Below, piece by piece: positions 1 to 7,112 of a stretch of DNA of 7,165 nucleotides. Numbering within the stretch: the stretch's first letter is position 1; each line of letters begins with the position of its first letter. The notes beneath the pieces are model-generated. The model ran no database searches and had not been told where the DNA came from. It saw only the letters and a list, made by a program, of their open reading frames with translations. The stretch is from an uncultured Spirochaetales bacterium (GTDB taxonomy: Bacteria; UBP6; UBA1177): NCBI GenBank assembly GCA_902780365.1, contig CACZFE010000122.1, positions 1 to 7,165 on the forward strand, written 5' to 3'. Position numbers and translations under genes: made by a program.

Positions 1-1
1 C

Positions 2-2431
2 TGCGGACGCGAGATCACAAAGACCCCGGCAAACAAGATCGTCGAACTCATCCTCAACAAAACCGGCAAGAAAATCCTCGTTTTGTCGCCAGTAGTCAGC
101 GGCAGGAAAGGAACTTACGAAAAACTTTTCGAAGACTTGAACAAGGAAGGCTATCTCCGCATAATCATTGACGGAACAGAATATCGTCTTGACGAAGAAA
201 TGCCTAAACTGGACAAATACAAAAAGCACGACATCAACCTTGTCGTTGACAGGCTCGCTATCAAACCCGACACCGACGCGGCGAGAGTCCAGGCCTCGGT
301 CGAAACGGCTCTCAAAAAAGGAAACGGCAAAATGATCGTCAAAGAACTCGACGGCGAAGAGAAACTTTTCAGCGAGAATTTCGCCTGCCCATACTGCGAC
401 ATCTACTACGACGAAATCGAGCCGCGCACTTTTTCCTTCAACAACCCGGCAGGCTCTTGCCCCGAATGCAGCGGCCTCGGCACGCGGACTTACATGGATG
501 TCAATAAAGTGCTTGTCGATCCGTCACAGCCTGTGAATAAAGCGTTCCCCGACCTCTGGGCATTCACAAAATACAATATAAAACAAGTGATCGAACACTA
601 CGGCGAAGATCCGAAACTCCCCTTCGACCAGCTTTCGACAACAGTCCAGAACGCGGTTCTATACGGTTCCGCAGACGAAATCGACTTCTCGATAAGCACA
701 AAAACTACCAAATTCAATATGACGAAAAAATACGAAGGGCTCATGCCGTCGTTGGAACGCCGCTGGAGAGAGAGCGAATCGGAGGCTGTGCGCGAAGACT
801 TGTCAAAATTCCTCGCGGAAGGCGTCTGCCCCGAATGCGGCGGAAAAAGACTCAGCAAAAAAGCCCTTTCGGTCACGATCGGCGGGCTCAACATTTTTGA
901 AATGTGCGAGATCCCGGTGCGCGAACTTTACAAAAAACTTTCGGACGACAAATTTTTCGGATTTTCCGAATTCGAGCGCGAAGTCGCGGCAAAACCGCTC
1001 AAAGAGATCCGCTCGCGCCTTAAATTTCTCGACTCGGTTGGGCTCGGATACTTGACTCTGAACCGAAAAACCAACTCGCTTTCGGGCGGAGAAGCGCAGA
1101 GGATAAATCTCGCAAGCCAGATCGGCTCCGCTCTTACCGGAGTCACCTATGTTCTGGACGAACCGAGCATCGGACTTCACCCGAACGACACCGATAAGCT
1201 GGTGAATTTGTTAAAGAATCTCCGCGATATAGGCAACAACGTGATAGTTGTCGAGCACGATAAGGAAATAATCGAAGCAGCCGATTTTCTCGTTGATTTA
1301 GGACCCGGCGCCGGAGAAAAAGGGGGCGAACTTCTTTTCGCTGGCGTTTCGAAAGATATCCTCGATGTGAAAAAATCGCTCACAGCCGACTATTTAAGCG
1401 GAAGAAAGACTATCGAAGTCCCTCAAACCCGCAGAAAACCGACCGGCTGGATCAAACTTTCGGGAGTCACGACCAACAACCTCAAAAATGTCGATGCTGA
1501 AATCCCGCTCGGCGTCTTCTGTTCCGTAACGGGAGTATCGGGAAGCGGAAAGAGCTCGCTCGTAATGGAAACGCTCATCCCCGCTCTGCGAAAGGAGAAA
1601 GCCGACTTCAAGAGCATAAAAATAAACGGAAAAATCGACGAACTAATTGAGATTGACCAGTCCCCGATCGGCAGGACACCGCGCTCGAATCCGGCGACTT
1701 ATGTCGGTTTGTTCGGATACATCAGAGATCTGTTTGCGGCAATGCCCGAAGCAAAGGCGCGCGGTTACAAAGCAAGCCGTTTCTCATTCAACGTCAAAGG
1801 CGGCAGATGCGAAACCTGCCAGGGAGCCGGGATCATCAAGATCGAGATGAACTTCATGCCGAACACATTCGTCAGATGCCCCGACTGCGGCGGGAAACGC
1901 TTCAGCGACGAGACTTTGCAAATAAAATTCAAGGATTATGACATTCACGACATTCTTGAAACAGATGTCGCGAAAGCGGCTGAGATCTTCGCCCCCTTCC
2001 CTGCGATAAAGCGGAAACTCGACCTTCTGAATTCAATAGGACTCGGCTACATCAAGCTCGGACAGCCGGCGCACACCCTTTCGGGCGGAGAAGCGCAGAG
2101 AATAAAACTTGCCGAAGAACTTTCAAAAAAACGCTCCGACAGCTCGATCTATATCCTTGACGAGCCGACCACAGGACTTCACTTCGACGACGTGAAAAAA
2201 CTTATCGCCATCCTCAACCAGCTCGTTCAGAAAGGCTCAACTGTCATCGTGATCGAACACAATCTCGACATAATCAAGTCATCCGACTACATCATCGACA
2301 TCGGCCCCGAAGGAGGAGATCAGGGCGGCAGAATAGTCGCGGCAGGAACTCCCGAAGAAATCGTCAAAAACAAGGAATCACTCACAGGAAAGTGGCTGAA
2401 AGGGCTTCTGAACACAAGCAGACGCGGATAA
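2..2431 (+). CDS. uvrA: Excinuclease ABC subunit A, 5' end missing
   Basis: UvrA is the damage-recognition ATPase of nucleotide excision repair; it dimerises, scans DNA and loads UvrB. The frame is open from base 2, and family similarity starts at once (CGREI, then a LVLSPVVSGRKG stretch matching the UvrA APVVRGRKG region), so the gene begins upstream of the window. About 809 residues are visible and roughly 120 N-terminal ones, including the first Walker A, are missing. In visible-residue numbering: zinc-module cysteines C129/C132 and C153/C156; a further CPEC at 276-279; ABC signature 1 (LSGGEAQR) at about 360; Walker B1 (LDEPSIGLH) with D386-E387; second P-loop GVSGSGKS at 511-518; NPATY region; second zinc finger C603/C606 and C626/C629; signature 2 at about 693; Walker B2 (LDEPTTGLH) with D720; and an EHN switch. 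It ends in TAA where UvrA proteins usually end. The TTG at 83 is an internal leucine codon, not a start. No disruption is visible. Identification is essentially certain. Confidence 0.97.
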   Translation, partial: CGREITKTPANKIVELILNKTGKKILVLSPVVSGRKGTYEKLFEDLNKEGYLRIIIDGTEYRLDEEMPKLDKYKKHDINLVVDRLAIKPDTDAARVQASVETALKKGNGKMIVKELDGEEKLFSENFACPYCDIYYDEIEPRTFSFNNPAGSCPECSGLGTRTYMDVNKVLVDPSQPVNKAFPDLWAFTKYNIKQVIEHYGEDPKLPFDQLSTTVQNAVLYGSADEIDFSISTKTTKFNMTKKYEGLMPSLERRWRESESEAVREDLSKFLAEGVCPECGGKRLSKKALSVTIGGLNIFEMCEIPVRELYKKLSDDKFFGFSEFEREVAAKPLKEIRSRLKFLDSVGLGYLTLNRKTNSLSGGEAQRINLASQIGSALTGVTYVLDEPSIGLHPNDTDKLVNLLKNLRDIGNNVIVVEHDKEIIEAADFLVDLGPGAGEKGGELLFAGVSKDILDVKKSLTADYLSGRKTIEVPQTRRKPTGWIKLSGVTTNNLKNVDAEIPLGVFCSVTGVSGSGKSSLVMETLIPALRKEKADFKSIKINGKIDELIEIDQSPIGRTPRSNPATYVGLFGYIRDLFAAMPEAKARGYKASRFSFNVKGGRCETCQGAGIIKIEMNFMPNTFVRCPDCGGKRFSDETLQIKFKDYDIHDILETDVAKAAEIFAPFPAIKRKLDLLNSIGLGYIKLGQPAHTLSGGEAQRIKLAEELSKKRSDSSIYILDEPTTGLHFDDVKKLIAILNQLVQKGSTVIVIEHNLDIIKSSDYIIDIGPEGGDQGGRIVAAGTPEEIVKNKESLTGKWLKGLLNTSRRG
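1079..2100 (+). repeat. 23-bp exact direct repeat encoding the two ABC signature motifs of uvrA
   Basis: Positions 1079-1101 and 2078-2100 are identical over 23 bases and lie 999 bp apart in the same reading frame. Each copy encodes LSGGEAQR, the signature motif of one of the two ABC ATPase domains. The repeat reflects the ancient internal duplication of UvrA plus shared codon choice. It is not a mobile-element repeat. The given span runs from the first base of copy one to the last base of copy two. Confidence 0.75.
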
Positions 2432-2460
2432 TGCCCGTGCTGTTCAGCTTTGATGCATTA
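2429..2460 (+). repeat. Short inverted repeat over the uvrA stop codon
   Basis: TAATGC at 2429-2434 pairs with GCATTA at 2455-2460. Inside the loop a smaller GCTG/CAGC pair lies at 2439-2442 and 2445-2448. The structure sits where a uvrA terminator would be expected, but an A-run rather than a T-run follows on the + strand, the stem is only 6 bp and the inner loop is 2 nt. It is therefore not a convincing intrinsic terminator, and it could be chance in AT-rich sequence. Confidence 0.25.
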
Positions 2461-2559
2461 CAAAAAATTCGAACAAAAAAGTCATTTGGTAAAAAAAGAC
2501 AATTCAACCTCCATGCAACCAGTCTATTTTATTCAGCAATTTCAATAACTTTCTTTTAT

Positions 2560-2587
2560 TTGACTTTTGTTACGCCGAAATTAAGAT
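2560..2587 (+). promoter_or_regulatory. Candidate sigma-70-type promoter of the V-ATPase operon
   Basis: A -35-like TTGACT (2560-2565, 5 of 6 to consensus) is followed after 16 bp by a -10-like TAAGAT (2582-2587, 4 of 6). Transcription would start near 2594, leaving a leader of about 40 nt before the atpE start. Its place in the only sizeable gap of the window supports it. AT-rich DNA yields such matches by chance, and the promoter consensus of this organism is unknown. Confidence 0.4.
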
Positions 2588-2600
2588 AACCGCCGTTGCA

Positions 2601-2621
2601 ATGTTTTTAAACATATTTTTT
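2601..2621 (+). promoter_or_regulatory. Leader hairpin followed by a T-run just before the atpE ribosome binding site
   Basis: ATGTTT at 2601-2606 can pair with AAACAT at 2609-2614 (realistically 5 bp with a 4-nt loop). A run of six T residues follows at 2616-2621 and touches the GGAGG. The layout is that of a minimal terminator or attenuator, or of a structure that sets access to the ribosome binding site. The stem is almost all A-T and probably too weak to terminate by itself. Confidence 0.25.
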
Positions 2622-2626
2622 GGAGG
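2622..2626 (+). promoter_or_regulatory. Ribosome binding site of atpE
   Basis: A perfect GGAGG lies 5 nt upstream of the ATG at 2632. It is the strongest start signal in the area and fixes the true start of subunit E at 2632, well upstream of the in-frame stop at 2734. Without it one might pick the poor internal ATG at 2842, which has no comparable Shine-Dalgarno sequence. Confidence 0.85.
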
Positions 2627-2631
2627 TTAAA

Positions 2632-3264
2632 ATGGGCGAAGCTCAAAACACGAAACTCAATGTCACCGACAGCAAAATCAAGGACATCACCGATTTGCTT
2701 AAATCTTCCGGTCTCGAGCCTGCCGAACAGGAATAAACTGCTATTATTTCCGATGCGAAAAATGAAACAGCAAAAATCATTGCAGATGCTAAAAAAGAGG
2801 CAGAATCGATAATCGAAAACGCGAAAAAAGAAGCCGAGACGATGAAACACAACACAGAATCGGCTCTTAAGATCGCGGCAAAACAGTCTGTTGACAAGCT
2901 CAAACTCGTTCTCGAGAAAGAGGTTCTCACGGCGGCTGTCGCAACTCCTGTAAAAGAGGCTATGAACAGCGAAGCACTCATTAAAGAGTTCGTTTCGGAA
3001 TTCCTTAAAATATATGCAGACAAAGGCTCGTTCTCGGTAGAACTTCCTGCTGCACTTAAAGACAAACTTTCAGCTTATGTTAAAAGCCAGATCGATTCGC
3101 TCGGCGCGAAAGAGATCAAGCTCAGCGACGAAACGCTTCCTTCGGGATTCGCTGTAATCGCGGCAAACGGAGCTCTCCGCTACGATTTCACCGATGAATC
3201 GGTCGTTGAACTGCTTACTGAATACATCAGACCCGAACTTAGAAAAGCTCTCTTCTCGAAATAG
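2632..3264 (+). CDS. atpE: V-type ATPase subunit E, interrupted by an in-frame TAA at codon 35
   Basis: Subunit E is the peripheral-stalk (stator) protein that holds the V1 head against the membrane part. The full frame would give 210 residues if codon 35 were sense, normal for the family. The start ATG at 2632 follows GGAGG. Codons 1-34 (MGEAQNTKLN... to AEQE) are followed by TAA at 2734-2736, and the same frame then continues with TAIISDAKNE. Next comes a charged Ala/Lys/Glu helix with 11-residue periodicity at about codons 41-73, as expected of the stalk coil, then the globular C-terminal domain ending in TAG. No ATG, GTG or TTG occurs in frame between the stop and the ATG at 2842, so a product from there (140 residues) would lose the N-terminal coil. 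Position as first gene of the operon, 14 bp before the DUF2764 gene, supports the identity. The stop may be an assembly error or a true nonsense mutation. Confidence 0.85.
2734..2736 (+). other. In-frame TAA stop inside atpE
   Basis: Counting from the ATG at 2632, TAA is codon 35, between GAA (2731-2733) and ACT (2737-2739). The frame is the same before and after, so a single substitution explains it and no indel is needed. AAA, GAA or CAA would each become TAA by one change and would fit the Lys/Glu/Gln-rich context. TAA is a normal stop elsewhere in the window (uvrA, atpA, atpB), so code reassignment is unlikely. Confidence 0.9.
2752..2850 (+). repeat. Three 11-codon (hendecad) repeats in the stalk helix of subunit E
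   Basis: Three successive 33-bp units at 2752-2784, 2785-2817 and 2818-2850 encode DAKNETAKIIA, DAKKEAESIIE and NAKKEAETMKH. The 11-residue periodicity is typical of the right-handed coiled coil formed by E-type stalk subunits with their partner. The units are conserved at protein level and less so at DNA level. They lie entirely downstream of the in-frame stop, which shows that the region after the stop still has a protein-coding pattern. Confidence 0.7.
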
Positions 3265-3278
3265 CGGGGTGATTAAGC

Positions 3279-4094
3279 ATGAAGTTTAATCACTACACGA
3301 TAGCGGCTCTGCCCCAGCTCACCTGGGACGGCGACCTTCCGTGCACTCTGACCGAGCTTCTCGAGGAATTCGACATGCAGCTTGAGCCTCTGCGCGAGGG
3401 GATCCGCTCGATCCTTCTTCTCGACGACATCAGAAATATCGAGCTCATCGTCAAATCAAGGCTTGCCGCTGAAGATGGAAAAGAAAACTGCTTTTTCCGT
3501 GCCGGCATAACTGCTCCTGAAGAGCTTGAACTTTTCGTCGATGACCCGAGACACAACATTCCTGACGAATATCCCGAATTTATTGATGATTTCTTTGAGT
3601 CGGCGAAGACGAACGAAGAGAGAAACGCGAAAATCGAAGAGCTTTACACCGGCTACTACACCTGGATGTCCGCAAACAAAAACCCGTTCCTGGCACGCTA
3701 CGGCGCTAACATGATGACGGTCTACACTGTTGTTTCGGCTTTGAGAATGCTGAAAAACGGCACAGATCTCGACAAGCACTTAAAAGGCGATCCTGACGCG
3801 GTGAAACTCATCCTTGAAAACAGGAACAACGCAGACCTCGGGCTTAAAGGCTATTTCCCGGAAGTTGCTGAAATAGCTGCACTTTTTGACAAGGAAAAGA
3901 CTCCGGACGAAGTTGAGAAGGAGCTCGACAGGATCCGCTTCAGCCTTCTTGAAGAAGTTGGTCAGGAAAAGCCTTTCGCCGACCACATCATCTACGGATA
4001 CATCATCGCTTTCCAGATGAAAGACCGCTGGATGACTCAGAGCGACGAAGCCGGAATGAAGATTTTGGAAAATATAATCAATGGAAATTACTGA
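3279..4094 (+). CDS. DUF2764-family protein of the V-type ATPase operon
   Basis: The 271-residue product begins at an ATG preceded by GGGGTGA (3266-3272) with a 6-nt spacing and ends at TGA 14 bp before atpA. It shows the family's general look: an N-terminal YTIAALPQLTW segment, an LLLDDIRNIEL motif at about residues 45-55, a middle acidic stretch around DFFESAKTNEER, and a helical C-terminus ending near MKDRW. No signal peptide, membrane segment or nucleotide-binding motif is visible, so it is probably cytoplasmic. DUF2764 genes are found between the E and A genes in the V-ATPase operons of Chlamydiae, spirochaetes and Bacteroidota. Its function is not established to my knowledge. By position, and because these operons lack an evident subunit C gene, a role in V1-Vo coupling or assembly is an inference. 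Family assignment rests on context and remembered motifs. Confidence 0.8.
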   Translation: MKFNHYTIAALPQLTWDGDLPCTLTELLEEFDMQLEPLREGIRSILLLDDIRNIELIVKSRLAAEDGKENCFFRAGITAPEELELFVDDPRHNIPDEYPEFIDDFFESAKTNEERNAKIEELYTGYYTWMSANKNPFLARYGANMMTVYTVVSALRMLKNGTDLDKHLKGDPDAVKLILENRNNADLGLKGYFPEVAEIAALFDKEKTPDEVEKELDRIRFSLLEEVGQEKPFADHIIYGYIIAFQMKDRWMTQSDEAGMKILENIINGNY

Positions 4095-4095
4095 T

Positions 4096-4100
4096 AGGAG
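4096..4100 (+). promoter_or_regulatory. Ribosome binding site deciding the atpA start
   Basis: AGGAG at 4096-4100 is 8 nt from the ATG at 4109 but only 2 nt from the upstream in-frame TTG at 4103. The spacing supports ATG 4109 as the start, so the protein begins MDEKTKG. Confidence 0.85.
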
Positions 4101-4108
4101 ACTTGCAA

Positions 4109-5806
4109 ATGGATGAAAAAACCAAAGGGATAATCATTGCGGCGCAGGGAAACCTTGTCACCGTAAGATTTGACGGAACGATCCGTCAGAACGAAGTTGT
4201 TTTCGTCAAGACCGGCGGACAGTCGCTCAAAGGCGAGGTCATCGAGATCAACGGAAACGAAGCGAAAGTCCAGATTTTCGAGCCGACCGACGGCATCAGA
4301 TACGGCGACGAGGTCGTTTTCGAGAAAGATCTTCTCTCCGTAGAACTTGGACCGGGACTTTTGAAGAGAGTCTTCGACGGTCTTCAGAATCCTCTCGAGG
4401 ATATTGCTGAAGCTGCTGGATATTTCCTTAAAAGAGGTATCTACCTTCCCCCCCTTCCACGCAACATCAAATGGCAGTGGAATCCGACGGCAAAAGTCGG
4501 CGACACAGTCTACAAAGCGCACTTCCTGGGCTGGGTCCCCGAAGAGAACATCAAGCATCAGATCATGGTTCCTTTCAATTTTATAGGTAAAGGCATAGTC
4601 AAGTCGATAGCGGCTCCAGGCGAATACACGGTCGAGCAGGAAATCGCGAAAATCGAAGACGAAAAGGGAAACATCCGCTCGGTCAACATGATAAATATGT
4701 GGCCTGCAAAGTTCGCGCTCCGTTTCGGAGAAAGACTTCTTCCGACCGAACAGCTTGTAACTTCGCAGCGCATCATCGACGGACCTTTCCCTGTCGCTAA
4801 AGGCGGAACGTTCTGCACTCCCGGACCGTTCGGCGCAGGCAAAACAGTCCTTCAGCACCAGATCTCAAAATATGCTACAACTCAGATAGTTATCATCGTT
4901 GCATGCGGCGAGCGCGCAGGTGAAGTTGTTGAAATTCTTCGTGAATTCCCGCACCTTGACGACCCGCAGACCGGAAAGAAGCTCATGGACAGGACCTGCA
5001 TCATCTGCAACACTTCTTCAATGCCTGTTGCTGCACGTGAAAGCTCGATCTACATGGGCGTCGCGATCGCTGAATACTACAGACAGATGGGTATCGACTG
5101 CCTTCTTCTCGCAGACTCGACTTCGAGATGGGCTCAGGCTCTCCGTGAAATGTCGGGAAGACTTGAGGAGATCCCGGGCGAAGAGGCGTTCCCGGCTTAC
5201 CTCGCTTCCAGAATTTCGGAACTTTACGAGAGAGCCGGCGTGATCAAACTCTACAACGGCGAGCAGGGTTCGCTTACGATCGGCGGATCGGTAAGCCCCG
5301 CAGGCGGCAACTTCGAAGAGCCGGTAACCCTTTCGACTCTTGCAGTCGTAGGATGCTTCCTCGGCCTCAGCAGACAGAGATCGGACGCAAGAAGATTCCC
5401 GGCAATCGATCCTCTCATCAGCTGGTCGAAATACGGCGAGAGATTCGCGGCTCACGGTGACGACAAGATGAAAGAAAGGATCAAAATCATCGAAAAAGCG
5501 CAGAAAATGATCATCGAAAGCGACGATATCGGCAAAAAGATGTCGGTCGTCGGCGAAGAAGGTATCAGCATCGACGATATGGTCACCGAGGGTATTGCAG
5601 GCCTGAGCATGGACAGACAGAACGAGCAGCTGGGCATCATCTCGAAAGTCCTCGACAAGAACTTCAAGTTCGACGACAGGGAAAAGGCGAGAAACTACTT
5701 CCTCGACCTCACCGACAAGATAATCCAGCTCAACTACCTGCCGCGTGAAGCTTCGATCTACGGCGAAAAGAAACAGGAAATACTCAACATGATTGAGGGG
5801 GAATAA
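4109..5806 (+). CDS. atpA: V-type ATPase catalytic subunit A
   Basis: This is the catalytic subunit of the V1 head; three copies alternate with B and carry out ATP hydrolysis or synthesis. The 565-residue product, slightly shorter than the usual 580-600, has in order: an N-terminal beta-barrel (about 1-70); the A-subunit-specific insertion absent from F-type beta subunits (about 110-200, with KWQWNP, KVGD and GEYTVE); the P-loop GPFGAGKT at 239-246 (K245); CGERAGEVVE with the presumed catalytic E268; Walker B LLLAD with D336 followed by STSRWAQALRE; the GRLEEIPGEEAFPAYL segment; and a helical C-terminal domain. The GERAGEVVE form resembles chlamydial-type enzymes rather than the GERGNEM form of Thermus and archaea. 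All expected active-site residues are present. It starts 14 bp after the DUF2764 gene and ends 1 bp before atpB, which suggests cotranscription and translational coupling. Whether the enzyme pumps or synthesises, and with H+ or Na+, cannot be judged without subunit K. Confidence 0.97.
   Translation: MDEKTKGIIIAAQGNLVTVRFDGTIRQNEVVFVKTGGQSLKGEVIEINGNEAKVQIFEPTDGIRYGDEVVFEKDLLSVELGPGLLKRVFDGLQNPLEDIAEAAGYFLKRGIYLPPLPRNIKWQWNPTAKVGDTVYKAHFLGWVPEENIKHQIMVPFNFIGKGIVKSIAAPGEYTVEQEIAKIEDEKGNIRSVNMINMWPAKFALRFGERLLPTEQLVTSQRIIDGPFPVAKGGTFCTPGPFGAGKTVLQHQISKYATTQIVIIVACGERAGEVVEILREFPHLDDPQTGKKLMDRTCIICNTSSMPVAARESSIYMGVAIAEYYRQMGIDCLLLADSTSRWAQALREMSGRLEEIPGEEAFPAYLASRISELYERAGVIKLYNGEQGSLTIGGSVSPAGGNFEEPVTLSTLAVVGCFLGLSRQRSDARRFPAIDPLISWSKYGERFAAHGDDKMKERIKIIEKAQKMIIESDDIGKKMSVVGEEGISIDDMVTEGIAGLSMDRQNEQLGIISKVLDKNFKFDDREKARNYFLDLTDKIIQLNYLPREASIYGEKKQEILNMIEGE
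5795..5801 (+). promoter_or_regulatory. Ribosome binding site of atpB inside the end of atpA
   Basis: GAGGGGG at 5795-5801 overlaps the last codons of atpA and lies 6 nt before the ATG at 5808. The in-frame TTG at 5793 lies before this site and is not the start. The overlap means ribosomes finishing atpA pass directly over the atpB initiation site. Confidence 0.8.
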
Positions 5807-5807
5807 G

Positions 5808-7112
5808 ATGGTAAAGACATACAACCGAATTGAAAGAATCAAAGGAAGTATCGCTCAGGTAAGAGCCGAAGGCGTTATGCTGGGAGAGCTTGCCCAGATC
5901 AAAATGAGCGACGGCAGATCGACTCTGGGACAGGTCATCGGTTTCAACGGCGACAGAGTCAGCCTCCAGATTTTTGCCGGAACGAAAGGTGTCGGCACGG
6001 GCGACCAGATCCGTTTCCTCAGCAAGCCGATGCAGGTAAACTGCGGCGAAAGTATGCTCGGAAGAGTCTTCAACGGCAGCGGCGAACCGATCGATAACGG
6101 CCCCGAGATCATGGCTGAAAAAATCGACATCGGCGGTCCTTCATTCAACCCGTCGAAAAGAATCGTCCCGAAGAGATTCGTCAGAACGAACATCCCGATG
6201 ATCGACATGTTCAACGCGCTCGTCATCAGCCAGAAAATTCCTATTTTCTCGATTTCAGGCGAGCCCTACAACGAACTTCTTGCAAGAATCGCGAGCCAGA
6301 CAGATGCCGACATCATCATCCTCGGCGGAATGGGACTTAAATTCGACGACTACCAGTTCTTCAAGGACTACTTCACGAGAACGGGAGCTATGGAAAAGAC
6401 TTCGATGTTCATCCACCTCGCTTCCGACCCGGTCGTTGAGTGCGTCCTCGTTCCCGACATGGCGCTTGCTGCTGCGGAACAGTTCGCTATCAAGGACAAA
6501 AACGTCCTCGTTCTTCTTACCGATATGACCTCTTTCAGCGACTCGCTCAAAGAGATCTCGATTTCTATGGATATGGTTCCTTCGAACCGCGGTTATCCGG
6601 GTTCGCTCTACTCCGACCTCGCTTCGAGATACGAAAAGGCAGTAGACATCGAAGGATCAGGTTCGATCACGATCATCGCCGTAACCACGATGCCCGGTAA
6701 CGACGTCACCCACCCGGTTCCCGACAACACGGGCTACATCACGGAAGGCCAGTTCTATCTCCACGGCGGCAGGATCGACCCGTTCGGCTCGCTCAGCCGT
6801 CTTAAACAGCAGGTCATGGGAAAAGTTACGAGAGAAGACCACGGCGACCTTGCAAACGCGATGATCAGGCTTTACGCCGACGCTAAAAAGGCGCGTGACA
6901 GAGAGTCGATGGGCTTCAGACTTTCAGGCTGGGACAAGAAACTTCTTGCTTACGCAGAAACATTCGAGAAGAAGATGATGGACCTCCAGGTCAACCTCGA
7001 CATCGAGGAACAGCTTGACCTCGGCTGGACGATCCTCGCTCAGTGCTTCGACCGCAACGAGACAGGTCTCAAAAACACATGGATTGAGAAATACGGTAAA
7101 TGGGATAAGTAA
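5808..7112 (+). CDS. atpB: V-type ATPase subunit B
   Basis: Subunit B is the non-catalytic partner of A in the hexameric V1 head. The product has 434 residues, near the family norm of 430-470, and begins MVKTYNRIERIKGS after the stop of atpA with a one-base gap. The P-loop position reads SGEPYNE (150-156), lacking the GKT of catalytic subunits, as expected for B. Further marks are GGMGLKFDDYQFF, LLTDMTSFSDSL, a PSNRGYPGSLYSDLASRYEKA region, MPGNDVTHPVPDNTGYITEGQ, and SLSRLKQ with R331, the position that in the family supplies the arginine finger to the A active site. The C-terminal helical part ends in KYGKWDK. The TAA stop touches the ATG of the next gene. No disruption or missing key residue is visible. 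Confidence 0.96.
   Translation: MVKTYNRIERIKGSIAQVRAEGVMLGELAQIKMSDGRSTLGQVIGFNGDRVSLQIFAGTKGVGTGDQIRFLSKPMQVNCGESMLGRVFNGSGEPIDNGPEIMAEKIDIGGPSFNPSKRIVPKRFVRTNIPMIDMFNALVISQKIPIFSISGEPYNELLARIASQTDADIIILGGMGLKFDDYQFFKDYFTRTGAMEKTSMFIHLASDPVVECVLVPDMALAAAEQFAIKDKNVLVLLTDMTSFSDSLKEISISMDMVPSNRGYPGSLYSDLASRYEKAVDIEGSGSITIIAVTTMPGNDVTHPVPDNTGYITEGQFYLHGGRIDPFGSLSRLKQQVMGKVTREDHGDLANAMIRLYADAKKARDRESMGFRLSGWDKKLLAYAETFEKKMMDLQVNLDIEEQLDLGWTILAQCFDRNETGLKNTWIEKYGKWDK

Larger units (their letters stand above)
2432..2631. other. AT-rich intergenic region between uvrA and the V-ATPase operon
   Basis: These 200 bp carry no credible gene. The stretch is clearly more AT-rich than the flanking coding DNA, with several A-runs in the first half and T-rich sequence in the second. 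Short open frames through it are brief, of low complexity and show no family similarity. It holds a weak inverted repeat at the uvrA end, a candidate promoter, a small leader hairpin and the atpE ribosome binding site. The composition change and the canonical signals suggest the V-ATPase operon has its own promoter here rather than relying on uvrA transcription. Confidence 0.8.

Noticed and set aside
2432..2550. Possible extension of uvrA past its TAA
   Set aside because: The frame after the stop runs for about 38 codons to the next TAA but has no resemblance to UvrA, and the protein already ends at the usual KWLKGLL-type C-terminus.
2392..2589. Plus-strand 65-codon open frame overlapping the uvrA end and the intergenic gap
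   Set aside because: It starts inside uvrA in another frame, covers AT-rich non-coding sequence, has no ribosome binding site and shows no family similarity.
2734..2736. Frameshift as the cause of the atpE break
   Set aside because: Frame and similarity are the same before and after the stop, so a substitution is sufficient and no inserted or lost base is indicated.
4088..4858. Minus-strand open frame of 256 codons opposite atpA
   Set aside because: It lies antisense to a fully conserved catalytic gene, its translation shows no family motif, and long antisense frames are expected where codon choice avoids reverse-complement stops.
5018..5842. Minus-strand open frame of 274 codons opposite the end of atpA and start of atpB
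   Set aside because: It is antisense to certain coding sequence, its product is a biased Phe/Val/Asp/Arg-rich string without recognisable domains, and it has no operon context.
5808..7112. Missing Walker A in subunit B as a sign of inactivation
   Set aside because: V-type B subunits are normally non-catalytic and lack a GKT P-loop; the SLSRL arginine and other family motifs are present.
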